Below, piece after piece: positions 36,100-48,762 of a stretch of 64,000 nt of DNA (position 1 is its first letter; every line of letters starts with the position of its first letter). A program made the position numbers and the translations under genes. Origin of the DNA: Laguncularia racemosa (taxonomy: Eukaryota; Streptophyta; Magnoliopsida; Myrtales; Combretaceae); assembly GCA_037954665.1 (NCBI GenBank), contig JBBMOL010000228.1, forward strand, positions 744,001 through 808,000. The letters are read 5' to 3'. The notes beneath the pieces were generated by a model. That model did no database searches and was not told the origin of the DNA. It saw only the letters and a list, made by a program, of their open reading frames with translations.

Positions 36100-37000
36100 A
36101 CATGCCCCTGCCTATGTCTCATCTTCTAGCCTTTCTAGAACAAGCATGATGGTCTTTTCAGGGTATTAAGTAGGAGTTAACTTGGCTTTCACTTCTAAAT
36201 TCTTGATTTCCATAGGTTCCTTGATTTTTTCTTTTCAATTGGCTACTCCAATCTTTCACTTTTATATTGTTGAATTGATGATCAACAATTCTTTTCCTAA
36301 ATAGACTGCCCATCCCTTCACCTTCTATACTTACTTGTCTAGATTGTTTGGTTGCATTCTTGCTCGTCATCTCTTCCTTTGATCATAGGTGAAACCATGT
36401 TGATCATAGTTGTTGAGCCTAGAATTGTAGGGTTATAACCTTCTTGATGGAATCAAATGTCTAAGGGTTGGAATTCCATAAAACTTGTTACGCTGCTGAT
36501 ACTCCACTTTAACAGTCAATTGGATCTCTTTTTTTAGAATATGAAATTTTGCAACTCCTCCACAGTAGCAATCTCCTACTTATGCTTGGACACAAATCTT
36601 GCAATATTCCTCCTCTTGTTATAGACACATCACTTCTAATTATCAATATCTCAAACTTCTTCACATAATTATCAATACTCCTACCTCCTTGCCTCAACAT
36701 CTGCAACTACATATAGGTCTCCTACAGATAGTAATTAGGAAGGAAATGTTTATGCATGAGGTGCTTCCTGTCTTACCACCAGGTAATATTGCCTACCTCC
36801 GTTCTCCTATTAGTTACCATGTTCTTTCACCACAAAGCCATGTATCTTGTAAACTCCAATGTGGCGAATTCTATAGACAACTTACGCCCATTCATTCTAG
36901 ATAATGTTTGTATCCTTTATAGTACCTCAAATTATACAAATTTCCTAAGTAATCCCACTTCTATATATAAAAAAAAAGATTGGGAGATATAGAGGTATTT
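36100..37000 (-). pseudogene. Fragment of Ty3/Gypsy gag, minus strand
   Basis: Read on the minus strand from about 36990 leftward, the translation gives FATLEFTRYMALW, KNMVTNRRTEV, HKHFLPNYYL and then LQMLRQGGRSIDNYVKKFEI (36610-36706). This is the order of blocks in the plant Gypsy gag domain, also present in the gag at 61947-63359. Stops and frame changes break it. Further left (36158-36370) a basic, glutamine-rich stretch fits the gag C-terminal linker. No CCHC knuckle, protease or RT follows. Its 5' LTR appears to be at 37994. Confidence 0.6.
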
Positions 37001-37977
37001 CAAATTACAAAAAGAAGAAGAAGATAACATATAAAATATATCTATACAAATAATAAATATATAAACAAAATAAAGAATCCCTTTGTCTTTTGGACAATCT
37101 TTCTTATTTTTTGTTCATGGCCTGGCTTGGTCAGAACCTAATAAGGCCATTTTTTTATTTGAACTCATAAAAAAAATTATTTCTATGAAAAAAACAAGAA
37201 ATACTTGTCATTGAAACAACAAAGAGGACTATTTCCATATTTTTGATAAGGAAGAATTTTTTTTTAAATTTAATAATATAACATAAAAGAATAGAAATAG
37301 ACCAAAACTATTGTTTCTTATTTTTTTATTATATTCTTATTATTAATTCTTAGTATATTTATAATTCTTTCTTTTTTTTATATATTTGTGGAAATAAAAA
37401 AGAACTTATTATTCTGAATTCTTGGGTCCAAGAATTACTATATAACTTAATTAGCACAATAAAAGCCTTTTTCTATTCCTTATTAACTAATTTATGTATT
37501 GGATTTTATTCACCCCATGACATTGCCATTATCATAACATTTGAACAGTTTCATTGCATTATATTTTTTAATCTAAATAAGCTTTAACCCGTCCTCCTCT
37601 AGCCAATGTAGAATCTTTAACTTCACCATATTTTATCTCATTAGTCAAACCTCTTTAGCCCTTCGACTATTGTTTTTCTCCATCCATGTACTCACCATGG
37701 TCCATAGGGTTCACATAATCTCCAAAATGTCTATCTTCAACTCCTTGCGTGCTTTCTCAAGGAAACTTCACTCCACCATTCCCTTGCAATTATTGCTATA
37801 ATAGAATAGTCAAGTTATACACCATAATAGTGAGATTTTGCAATTGTTGCTCTAAATCAACACGCTCTAGCTTTAGCACCTTGGTCATTATCTCCAACAA
37901 CCCTACCAACATTACCAACCAACAAATTGCACATTCGAGGTTCGAACAACACACATCACTATAGTTGGATCCTTTGC
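37001..37977 (-). other. Leader and gag N-terminal region of the decayed minus-strand element
   Basis: Lies between the gag fragment and its presumed PBS. On the minus strand the stretch 37660-37960 can be read as LEQQLQNLTIMVYNLT and similar low-complexity text, as in the leader and gag start of related elements. It is too decayed for a model. Confidence 0.35.
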
Positions 37978-38690
37978 TCTAATACTAAAAAAATGATGTG
38001 CCTAGGTGGAATATCACTAGGCTAACCATGCGCAAGAAGAATTCTATCAACTAAGTTTAGGAAATAGTCACTAGATTGTTATGGGTGAATAAGTATTTTT
38101 ATAGATTTTCTTGAATAACAAAGGCAATAAGGATATGGAAGACTCCTTAGATATGACTCACTAAAAAAAGATGGAATTATGCCTAATCTATTTGATAAGA
38201 CCTATAAACAAACTAAATGATTTTTCTTGCTACATTCCACAAAGAAGATTGATAAGAATAAGGTTTTTGAAAGAGAAGAACTCAATTAAAGAGAAATTTC
38301 ATTAAATAGCATAAGATTCACTTACCATATAGGTTATGTGATATTTAAAAGCAAGCTTTGATCCATCTTAATTCTAGAATGGAATACTTAGCAAATTCTA
38401 AAATAGAACTCACCAATAAGTCAAAAGCCACTAGCTCAAAAGCACCTTCAATTTTGAAGCACATTCCTTTAGCTCAAAAACACCTTCTTCTAAAGTCATT
38501 ACTAGCATACTCCTTCGAAGTTCCAATGATGAAGCATAAAGTTATCCTTTAACACTTCTTCTTCATGGAATGAAAAAGCTCCCAATATTCTCTAAACCAG
38601 ATAACTTAATCCCTATGACCTTGATCTCATCATAGGTCTACTATAGCCAAACTTCAAATTTTGATCTTGATTGTCATTCTGTTAAGGTTC
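37978..38690 (-). repeat. LTR with degenerate Met-tRNA PBS, minus strand
   Basis: GCTCTAATACTAAAAAA followed by TGATGTGCCTAGG (37994) is the same junction as GCTTTGATACCAAAATA followed by TGATGTGCCTTAG at 55765-55794: an inverted, decayed Met-tRNA PBS next to an LTR end. The LTR therefore starts at 37994 and runs right. Its outer end is not sure and is placed near 38690. The partner LTR on the left was not found. Confidence 0.5.
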
Positions 38691-39751
38691 TTGCTTTTGT
38701 TTTTTATTTCCATCACCATCTTTGTAAGTGTGGTTTGTACTTAATTGTGTATTTTATTTAAGCTTGAGGCATCAATCAATTTTGAATGTGCCTTTAATTC
38801 TCTAATTAATTTATACATATGTAAAGTACTTTGGTAAACAAAACAAGTAACTATAATCTAGTTTTTTAGACAATTTGATGCAATAGGCATATTTTTTCAC
38901 ATAAAGCTTAGATTAAGGCAATTCTTGAGGCTATAAATGGTTAATTCAATGCATTACATAGCCAATTTACTAAAATGCAATAATGCAAGTTCTTATTGGA
39001 ACAAAATTGAATAAGAACATACCTTATTCTTATTTTTAGTCTAGCTAACCTTTCATATATACTCCATATCTCTTGCTATACACAACCAATACTTATGAAA
39101 TTTGGGTGGTTAAAAAAAAAATGAAACAAAAAACTTTTTGTTTCAAGCAAAGTCAAACTTTTAAGACAACATTGTTAGATTTAGCGATTTGTTCTCAACT
39201 GCAAGTTGATGACACCATTTGATTTTCCATCATAATTTATGAGTTTTCCTTTTTATTTTTCTCCCACTCATCTAATCAATTTCTTACCTATAGATAGATG
39301 ATCAATTTACATAAAGAAGACCTATACAGTGCAGTGGAAGTTCATATAGTTTACACTATTGTATTCTTACTTTGTTGAAACATATTACGAAGTTTATCTT
39401 ATTCTTATGAGTTTACTTACTAGCCCTAGGCAATTAAATTTAGTATGCTAAAGTAACGAGGAAAAGATCTTGGTATAAGAATAAGAACTATCTTAATCCT
39501 AGAATAAAAAAGCTAAAAGGTGGTAACCATAAGCTATCTATATCATATATATAATAATCTTTTCTTCTATAATTGATCATAGAATCCCTTGTAAACTAAG
39601 AGTCATTGTCTTTTGCTAACAATTCTCAAGAGCAACAACTACTTGGGTCATCTTAAAACATTGGTAGGGTTTAGTTTACCTTCTTAAGTTTAGAAGGGAG
39701 CCTTGATTTGTTGTTCCCCACATTGCCTCCACTAAGACTCTAGCGACTCCT
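38691..39751. other. Unassigned AT-rich DNA
   Basis: No gene, LTR or PBS recognised. The 5' LTR of the Athila-like remnant would be expected here but no match to 42976-44335 was seen, so that element is truncated on its left. Confidence 0.4.
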
Positions 39752-40735
39752 ACCAAAGAGAAGAAATTAGGTTTAGAAGAACATTTAACTAAATATATTC
39801 AAACTAATGAGGCTCATTTGCAGAATACTAAAAGTTCTTTAAGAAATCAAGAAGCCTCCATCCATAATCTAAAAAATCAAGTGGGACAACTTGCAAAAAT
39901 GATGGCTGAGAGACAACATGGAACATTGTTAGGAAACATCGAGATGAATTATATAGAGTACGTGAATGTAGTAATCCTTAGAAGTAGAAAGGAATTGCAT
40001 GTTGAGTAGAAAATTAGTAGGGAATAAGGAAAGAAAGATGAGGAAGCTAAAGAAAAAGAAAGTATATAGACACAAAAAGTAAAGGAATATAGACCACCCA
40101 TACCCTATCCTTAGCGCTTGAAGAAAGACTACTTTGATGAGCAATTTAGTAAGTTTCTCGATTTGTTTAAACAATCACACATTAACTTACCCTTTGTTGA
40201 TGCATTATCATATATGCTTAAGTACGCTAAGTACTTAAAAGAACTACTCTTGAGCAAGAGGAAGCTATAAAAGATATCAACTACAATAATGAATGAGGAA
40301 TGCTCTATGTTGATGCAAAATAAGTTGCACCAAAATTGAAGGATCTAAGGAGTTTTACTCTACCTTATCTTATTGGAAATTTATTAATAAATGGAGCTCT
40401 AGCTAACCTAAATGCAGGTATAAATTTAATACCACATCATAAGATTAAAAAATTAGGTTTAGGGAATCATAAACCAACACATATGAGCATTTAATTAGCC
40501 AATAGTTCCATTAAGTACCCCATTGGCATAATTGAAGATGTGTTGGTTAAGGTAGGTACATTCATTTTTCTAGTAGATTTTTTAATCTTAGATATATATG
40601 AGGATATTGACACACTACTAATTTTAGGTTGCCTTTTTTAGCTACTACTAGGGCAGTTATAGATATAGGAAATCAAACATTAACTCTAAAAGTTAGGGAT
40701 GGAGAAAAAACTTTCAAGACATTTGACACGATTCA
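39752..40735 (+). pseudogene. Athila-like gag-protease remnant
   Basis: The frame from 39752 reads LGLEEHLTKYIQTNEAHLQN, then LKNQVGQLAKMMAERQHGTL and VVILRSRKEL. These are the glutamine-rich linker and LRSGKEL-type block that precede protease in Athila elements. It continues in the same frame through INLPFVDALSYMLKYAKYLK and NEECSMLMQNKL. In-frame stops interrupt it, and one single-base frameshift lies near 40335. The protease region follows (NLNAGINLIP, IIEDVLVKVGTFIFLVDFLI, ILGC). At the active site the usual DLGAS is NLNAG, so the catalytic aspartate is gone. RT and integrase do not follow; at about 40935 the sequence already resembles the pol end. Confidence 0.7.
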
Positions 40736-42962
40736 ATAATCCCTAAGAGTAACGATACCTTTTATTTCCTAAATACATCTAACCTACTTGGTTTCACTTG
40801 TGTGTAAGATGTCATTTACATAAACCCAGTTTAGCAACATCTCATTCATGGCAGGCAAAAGGGTTCAGATAAATTTAAGCAATTTGAATGCTAGAATTTT
40901 AAAGGCTGTCCACTTGACTAGCAAAAGAGAAGTGCGTTGAGCTAACGACATTAAACAAAAGCGCTTCTTGGGAAGCAACCTAAGTTTAGTTTTCCAATTA
41001 AATTTTTCTCTATTTATTTTAATTTAATTATATTTATTTTTACACCTAGAAAAAAAAAAAGCAAGCCTTTATTTTTTTTTTTGGCAAGTTTAACATGACC
41101 ACCAAACACAATCGTATCAAGGACATGTTGAATACAAGATGTTCTCCAGATGTGACATGACCATCAAACATGAGCATGTTGAAATCGTGTCAGGACTTTT
41201 TATCAAAAATAATTTTATTCGAGAGTTAGATGACTTTTTGACATGGTCATGTTATGGTTGTGTCTAATGGGGTTTTGAATTTATTTATTTTTTCGAGAGA
41301 AATATGACCTATAGACACAATCATGTTAAGGTCATATCATAACATCCAAAGAATGTTAATTATTTACGAAAGTTACATAAACTTTAGATATAGTTGTGTT
41401 TAAGGTTATGTTAGGTGTGCCCTATTTTAATTATTTACGAGAGATATACGATCTTTAGACATGATTGTATCTTAGCCGTGTTGACCCTGAATTACTTATT
41501 TTAATTTTCTAGGCATGGACATGAAGATGATGACGAGATTCTAATCATGATTATAGTGACTAATTTCTTTGTTTTCTTTGATGTACTAATGAGACTAATA
41601 TGGCTTGCTAAACTAGATTGTACTTTTTTTTTCCTTTTAACTACTATTTTAGTTTCTATTCCTTTTTGTCTTTTCTGTAGCTTTTACATATTTAAAGCAT
41701 TCAAGATCAACAACTTTACATGCTAAGCTTGTTTTACAATGAAATAAATGCTATATTCAGGGGAGCACTAGTTCTTTTCCCCACTACCTTCGTCAAACTT
41801 TTGCTTTCTTTGATTTTTATTTTGCTAGTTTATCTTTCTATTCGTACATGAGGATAATGTACAGTTCTAAGTATAGGGAAGGGGGTTATAACATTTGTGG
41901 TTATTTAAGAATCAAATTTGTTTATTTAACTTGAAAATCATTAAGTTAACTTGCAATTTGGTATATGATAACTCTTTGGATAGTATAGAATGCTTAATCA
42001 ACAAGTGCTTTAATGATGCTTTACTTAAATTAGATAATAAAATCTTTGTAGAGTAGAGTTACTTATTATTTAGCTTTGAACTTTAAGATTTAGATTTGAA
42101 TAATATCACTAGTTAAGAATTAGTTATGGATTTCTTTTAAACTTACTTTGATGTATATTTTTTCCCTTGGATATTTTTAAAACACTATAATCCTTGGTAA
42201 GTAAATAGATGATACTTATCATTTGAAAATTTCTTGAAAAATCAATATAGTTAGAGTTGAAATAAATAAAGAAGATAAATTAATTGAATAAAGTTTAGCT
42301 ATGGGCCTTGTAGACTTGAGTAATTAAGTCTGCGGGGTACCTCCTTTGTGTGGAATAATACTTGTTAACTTGAGTGATGAGCTTAGGATTATCGATTAAA
42401 AGCTTACTAAAAGGGTCAAGAGAAAAGCCCATATAAAGGCTAAACATAAGTAAATAAGCTCTATTAAATAAAGGTAGTGGATGGTTCGAAGAAATATCTT
42501 TAAACCTACTGGCCTATGATCATTTTTTCTAGAATTTACTGATTGATAAAACTATTTTTAAATTTAAAAAAGAAAGAAAAAACAAGAAATATATTAGAGG
42601 AATGATTGGGGGATAATTAGATATATTTGTCTTGGATTATGGTGTTTAGCAATTTTAAAGAAATGGGGAGTGCACATTTTAGTAAAGTTAGTAAAGTATT
42701 TAAGATTTTTTCTTGATTAAGGAGATGATGATTTAAGTTTCAAATCTTTTGTATGTTCAAGACAATTGGTTAAGCAAAAAGTATAAAGATTTGTAGTTAA
42801 TCTTCTATTAGAATTGCAAGTTAATTAAGAGTTTGTTTCTTAAGCTACTACAAGGTTAAATAAGAACTCTTTTGAATGGTTTCATGAATAATAAGTTGAT
42901 TAAGTATTTCTTATCCTACTATATGATTTGATTAATTAGCTTGAGGATAAGAAAATGCTTAA
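40736..42962 (+). other. Athila-like 3' internal region (pol deleted)
   Basis: GCGCTTCTTGGGAAGCAACC (about 40960-40979) is a phrase found just after the pol end in Athila-type elements, and ATGAGGATAATGTACAGTTC... (from about 41847) followed by a G-rich run near 41877 matches the phrase seen further downstream in the same group. Between protease and the first phrase there are only about 200 bases, so RT, RNase H and integrase were lost. 41090-41520 repeats GACATG/CATGTC and GGTCATGTTATGGTTGTGTC-like words in both orientations. No env-like frame is open. Confidence 0.55.
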
Positions 42963-42975
42963 GTGAGGGGAAGTT
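42963..42975 (+). promoter_or_regulatory. Polypurine tract of the Athila-like remnant
   Basis: GTGAGGGGAAGTT directly before the LTR start TGACAAGTGC. Confidence 0.6.
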
Positions 42976-44335
42976 TGACAAGTGCTTAATTATATATATA
43001 TATATTAATTGAGATTTAAAGTATTTTCCCCTTATTTTGGTGAATTTTAATTGAGGAATATTTTGATTTTAGGGCTTTGATGAATAGTTGAATTAAAAAG
43101 GAAGAACACTCAATTTGGAGCTAAGTAGAAGAAGTTATGAAGTTTAGAAGATAAACACGACCCGAACTTGACTATATCTAGAACATGTTGAATTTAAAGC
43201 ATAACATAGAGAGTTACATGGGGGCTAGATACAATCATTTTTATTGGTTGTCTATCGCTCGGAGATAATTAATTTTAAAGCATGACTTAGAGATAGCCTC
43301 TAGACATGAATGTGTTTAGGTCGTGTCTACTGCAACGTCTAGTTTTTTAAGTTTTCAATTGACGAATTTGACATGAGTTGAAGAATGACCATGTTAGATA
43401 GTGTGTTGGCCTAAAAAATAGAATTTTAGACACTTACTATATAAAGGACAAGGGGGACTTGACTAGAAAAAAGCGAGAAGATGTTTTCACTTGTTCTAGG
43501 GTTTTTTTGAGAGACTAGAAGGCTATTTTTTTGTAATTCAAGAATTTAGGGTTTTTCTTATATTTCTTTGGTGATGTATGTTTATGCATCATTGAATATT
43601 TCTATTTTCAATATAATTAGAGCTTAAATTTTCTTTATATCTAGACTTGTGAATTCTAGGATTATCATATGGTTAGATTTATTGCTATTAATGAATTCCT
43701 AGATTTGTTGATTCATGCATATGTTCTTCATTTTGTTTAGATTAATATTTCTATGGTATTATTCTATCTATTTGATATTATACATTAAGATTGAGAAACC
43801 TGGTGTATAATTAGATCTAGTATGTTTGAAGAGAATTAATGTAATCTTAGAGATAAGTTACATAATTCTTTTAAAATCTAATGTGTAATTTGTTTAAGGG
43901 AATTCATTTTTTTTTTAATGCAATCTTTGAATATGCTATTATGAAGAGATTCAAAAAGATATTTTTAAGATTAAGGTTAATAAGCTTGAGAAAGTTATTA
44001 AACTAATGTAGAAATTTCCCTAATAAATGATATTAAGAAGGAATTGAATGAATTTTGCGAATTCCATGTAATAATTCCTAGGAGAAACAAAGTCTAGATA
44101 CTAGTTTTACCATCTTGAAATTAATTATAATCAGTTTTGCTCTTCTTTCTTTCAATTTAATCTTAGTTTATTAGTTAATATTCATTTATAGGTTTTAAAT
44201 CAATTAATCTTTATAGGTTGGATAATAGGTATAGGTTAGTATTAGTATTTGAAATCCTTATGAGACGATATTCATATTTAATACATTATATTACAAAATT
44301 TGATAGGTATACTTACTTCCCATCAATTAAGTTGG
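42976..44335 (+). repeat. 3' LTR of the Athila-like remnant
   Basis: The 1360-bp stretch runs from TGACAAGTGCTTAATT to TTCCCATCA, with a TATA box (TATATAAAG) at 43438-43446 and downstream AGGGTTTTTTTGAGAG-type leader. The right border is supported because the next base starts repeat F (ATTAAGTTGGTTAGTTCCTC), matching AAGTTGGTTGATTAGTTCCT at 52145. No partner 5' LTR occurs in the window. Confidence 0.65.
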
Positions 44336-45090
44336 TTAGTTCCTCAATTTGGTCGACCTTATTAGAAGATTATGCCGACCTATTTTACAACTAGGTTGAT
44401 CGAGTGTGCTACTAAGTCGATTGAGTTTGTTCCTTAAGCAACAATGGGTGAATTCTCCATTTATTTTCTTATTTTCTTTCCTAGTTGAATTATAGGGCAT
44501 TAACTTGTAATATAATAGGAAGAAGATTTTTAATAAAAAATTTTATGGTTACTAGTTTGGGAGAAATGGACTTCTTATTAAATTCTTGAGTTCTTATTCA
44601 TCAAAATGAATGGTGGTGCACCAGCCATTCTTATCAATCTTTTTATGGTTATGGTGAAAATTCATTTTTTGTTATGCATCATGTTAAATTTTCTTTAACT
44701 TTTTGATTATTTTGTCAATTGTGTGCTATATCAATCTTGATTTAATTAACCGTAGTTTGATTTGGGATGGGTACATTGTATCCAATGTTAATTTTTTCAT
44801 ATTCTATATTTTTTAGCACCACAAATTACCACCTTTTGCTGTTATAGACCCTATAATTGAGTTGAATTATTGTGACATCATGCTTAGAATTTGATTGCCT
44901 AGTTTTGGTTTGCATAATTGGTATCACAAATTTAGGGGAAGTGCTTTTCATGGAAGAATTGTTATGGTAAGTGTTGGTTCCTTATTCATTATGGTTAATG
45001 CTAGTTGACATTAAGTTGATGATATTTGTTTAGGAGGTTTTAATTCTTTAGATAATCGTTAGGGTTGTTGTTACTTACTAATTTAGAGAG
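44336..45090 (+). repeat. Repeat F, first piece
   Basis: Starts AAGTTGGTTAGTTCCTCAAT, passes GAGTTTGTTCCTTAAGCAAC (44422-44441) and TTATTTTCTTATTTTCTTTC (44461-44480), and is homologous to 52145-52285 plus 56608-57250 and to 51212-51640. It looks like LTR or untranslated sequence of an old retrotransposon; the family is not identified. It keeps the uninterrupted form of the site into which the 52286-56607 element jumped. Confidence 0.6.
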
Positions 45091-48000
45091 ATGTTAAGAA
45101 AGAGAATGAATAAGAAGTTTGATAATGTAAAAGGGTATTTGAAATATCTTAAAGTTAGCAAAATAATTAATTAAATTAAAAAAAATTAATTAAGTGGAAT
45201 TAGGAGGTTCAACTAAAATTTTAGAAGTGTAAACATGATATTATTTGACATTGGTAGAATAGTGATTCGTATAGGTTAGATATTTTAAAATCAATTATCT
45301 AAATTACCCTTGAGTACTAAAGTATGAAGGAAAGGTATAAGAGTAATTAATGTTAATCAGTATTACTAGCTAATAACAATTAGTATTTAAGGGTAAATTT
45401 TTTTAGAATTCTCATTTTCCCTCTCATTTTCTCTATCTCCCATTTAATCTCTCTCATCACCCTCATAACTCTCCCTATCTTGATTTAAGAGTGATATAGC
45501 ATATTTGGGTAAGTAATTAGTTTAGATTAGGTTGAATTTCAATTTTGGAGCCTAATTGAATTAATATCAAGTTAATTGTAGAATTATGCTAGGAATTGAA
45601 TCAAGAAATTAAAGAGTCAAGTGGTGGAGTCATTACAATCTTGGTTGAAACATACATAGTGGTAAGAGCTTAAATTTAAATATAGATTTTAGATATATTA
45701 ATTAGAGTCCTTCGATCTATAAGTTAAAATGTGAATTTAGGTGTTTGAGTATACATATGTATGGCATGTGATATATATGTGTATGAGGAATATTTGATTT
45801 GGTAATTATGATGTTTTGGTGTTAATTGGATGCTTGGTTGAGATTGTAATGGATTTATGGTGAAGTTATACTTGTTATGGAGTGTAATATGGGTTTGAGT
45901 GTGTTCTTGATTAATTTTGATGAATTAACGATAAGAAATGAATAATTGATGTTTTAGTAAGATGTTTAATTAATTGGAATTGTTATTGAAGAGAAAATTA
46001 GTGATATGGCTATAATTTTTTTATGGTCAAGTGTAATGATGTTAATGGGTATTTGGAACATTTAAAATAATTTTTTGATGCTTTGGAATGAGTGGTAATT
46101 CGTAAAAATTGATTTAGGAATGATAACAAAAAGTAAGGGATTGGAATGATGATGATTAATAAAGAAATGAGCAAAAACGGGTGAGCTGCAGTTTTTAATT
46201 CGTTTCTAGAAATAATATGGGAATTTAAGGTGATAATTTGATGTTAAAATGAAGTTAATGTATTGCTTTGAAAATGAGATGAGATTAAGTAAGATTTGGC
46301 TATGGTTTGATGTGATTCGAAGCTAAGAAAAGTAAGATATGATATTTTGAAGTTGTAATTCGTAATTGAAAATTTCCAATAATTTTGGGATGTTTAACTT
46401 ACTTAAAATCTAGAACATTTTAAAGATATTGATAGAGGAATGAATTCGGGATCAATTGGATTTTGTTTGACATGATTTGGAGTTGAAATGATTTAGTTAT
46501 GCTTATTTTAGTGATGTGTAAGAAAAATGAAGTCTAAAAATTTTGGTGATTTATGTTAAATTGTTATTGATTCAATAGAATTTGAATGATGTGTAATGAG
46601 AATGATCAATCTAAAGAATTTGTGATTGAATGTTCATATTTTGGAATATTTGATATATTATGATGATTGTTTTATTAATAGAAGTTGTTTAACTGAGTTA
46701 CTATTTGACTCATTGAGTTGAAGATGAATGATTTTGATTGCGTTCATGTGTTCTTCATGAAATTCAAATTGTTTCTTTTCATAAAACTAAAGTTTGATTC
46801 AATCTCTTCATCTAAATTATCAAAAACATGTCTTTATATGAGATTTAAGATAATTAACTTTTCATGTACAAGTTTATCTCACAGATGGATTTCTATAAAC
46901 TAGTTTTGCAAAATCAAAACTATTTTCACCCAATAAGAAATTAAAGTTTAGGGTCAAAATTGTTTAAAGGATGTGTTTGATTTTCATGAGCATGGTAATC
47001 AATCCTAAGAAGTGTTTTTTTTTTTTTTTTTTTTTTTTTTATTTTCATGAGCATGGTAATCAATCCTAAGAAGTGTTTGTGGGCTTAAACAAGATCACAT
47101 GGGCCTACCTCATAATTTTTTTTTTTATTATTGAGGTAGCAAATATGCCTAAGATTATAATCTACATAATAATTAAATTGAGCATTATAATAAAATGGAC
47201 AATTAAATAAAATTAATAATGGGCTAGGATCCTCTAAGAAGGACCAAACTGGTCCAAAACATAGTTTAGTTGAATTGAACTAGTTCTCTCCTAACTGGTT
47301 CACCTAAACTGGTTTCAACATGGAATTTAAGAAGATAAAATTTATTAATAAATTAAAATTAAAATAAAAATAGAACAGAGTTGAACCCCTAAAGATGAAC
47401 TGAATTCAATTATCCTTAATTAGTTTAACCTTATTCTAACCAACTCATGACCCTTGAAACAATTCAATTAACAAGTTGAATAATCAATTAACTAAGGAAT
47501 TAAGGGAGTTAGTACTTAGAGTAAAATAGTAGGTTTATCTAGAATTTCTATACTGGTCTACTTAATTGAGTACTAAGTGAATACTTATGGGCTTAAATGG
47601 TAATTAAGTGTAATCGAATCAATAAGTATAATTATCTAAGTTAATTAAGCACTAATACTAACCAATAATTTTTTTAATTGTATATTATCTTTTAATCAAG
47701 TTCGAAATCAACTAATCTAAGATCATCTCATGGCTTTACCCTTTTAGGTATGGGATAATTGTGTATTGCATGCTAGATTTAGGACACTTAAAGTGAATTA
47801 ATACTTAAATTTGGCCTAAGTATTTGATATGCTATTTGTGTGTGGTCATCTAACTCGGACGGTGACATTCGTGGACTAGGTTGTGGGCTATAGTTCAGAA
47901 TGTTGGGATGATATGGTAGTTGGATGTTTAGGTTATAAAGGTGGAGTGGTGAGTACTTGATGGGGGTTAATACTTGTGTGAAGTAGTCATGGAAGTGGAG

Positions 48001-48762
48001 ATAAGTTAAATGGATGCTGTATAGGGTGTATGTTTCATATGGGATGGTAGGAATGGATTGGGACCATAGTGGTAAACCTAGAATTTGGAGTGACTAAATA
48101 AACGAGACTACTTTATATCGGTTGATGGTTTGGTATCAATTATGGTTTTAGTCATGGTAGCTAGATATGCTGTGATAGTCCCCTAATGCCTATCAAGTAG
48201 GGACAAATCCTTTTCATTCCTTAGAGTGCTTGGAGTCATGAGTACTCTTATGCTGCTTGTTTCTCTTTAATTTAAATAATTTAATGTATTTGTGCTAATG
48301 CATTTGATCTAGGTATGTATAACATGCAAGAATGTGCTGAGTCCTTATGGCTCATTTCTTACTTTCCTTTTTTAGGTGTTGTTATACTTGATGATAGTAA
48401 GTGAATTGAATATGGGTCAATTGCTACTTCAAGGATTGAGATATCACTAGTTAAAGAGCCTCGATGATAGTTATCACTTCCTTCTGATGTAAAAAGACAA
48501 TAAATTATGTAAATATTGAATTTTATGAACTTTATAAAGGAATTACTTTTTTTAATTAGTATCAATAACTGTTTTCAAAACTTTATGGGTTTTCTAAAGC
48601 ATTTTCAAATGAAAAAGTGCTTTCCTAAACTAATAAACATTTTCAAGAAGTAAAATTAGTTTAAAAACCCAATTTTTATATAGTAACCCTTCGCATATTT
48701 TTCTTAAGCGGAATATATGGCGGGCTATCATTATTCTTAAGGTTTTGAGGTGTGACAACATT
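45091..48762 (+). repeat. Probable old long LTR (Tekay/Del-like), approximate borders
   Basis: Long non-coding stretch with the look of a very long Ty3/Gypsy LTR. Near the right end GTGCTGAGTCCTTATGGCTC followed by TTTCTTACTTTCC...AGGTGTTGTTATAC, and the end GAGGTGTGACA (48749-48759), recall Tekay/Del LTRs as I know them. It separates two pieces of repeat F, so an insertion is likely. I could not fix the left border or find a PBS, and it could be a solo LTR. Small frames inside (46718-46903, 48359-48565) are not genes. Confidence 0.35.
46980..47078. mobile_element. 38-bp direct repeat around a pure T run (LINE-type insertion scar)
   Basis: The 38 bases starting ATTTTCATGAGCATGGTAAT occur identically at 46980-47017 and 47041-47078, separated only by T residues (47018-47040; the full T run is 47015-47040). 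This is the pattern left by target-primed reverse transcription on the minus strand when only the poly(A) tail is copied: a long target duplication and an A/T tract. A simple duplication with T-run expansion is the alternative. The copies are identical, so the event is recent compared with its surroundings. Confidence 0.6.

Noticed and set aside
37095..37140. Possible host-gene fragment around CATGGCCTGGCTTGGTCAGAACC
   Set aside because: Too short, no open frame and it lies within the leader of a decayed retroelement.
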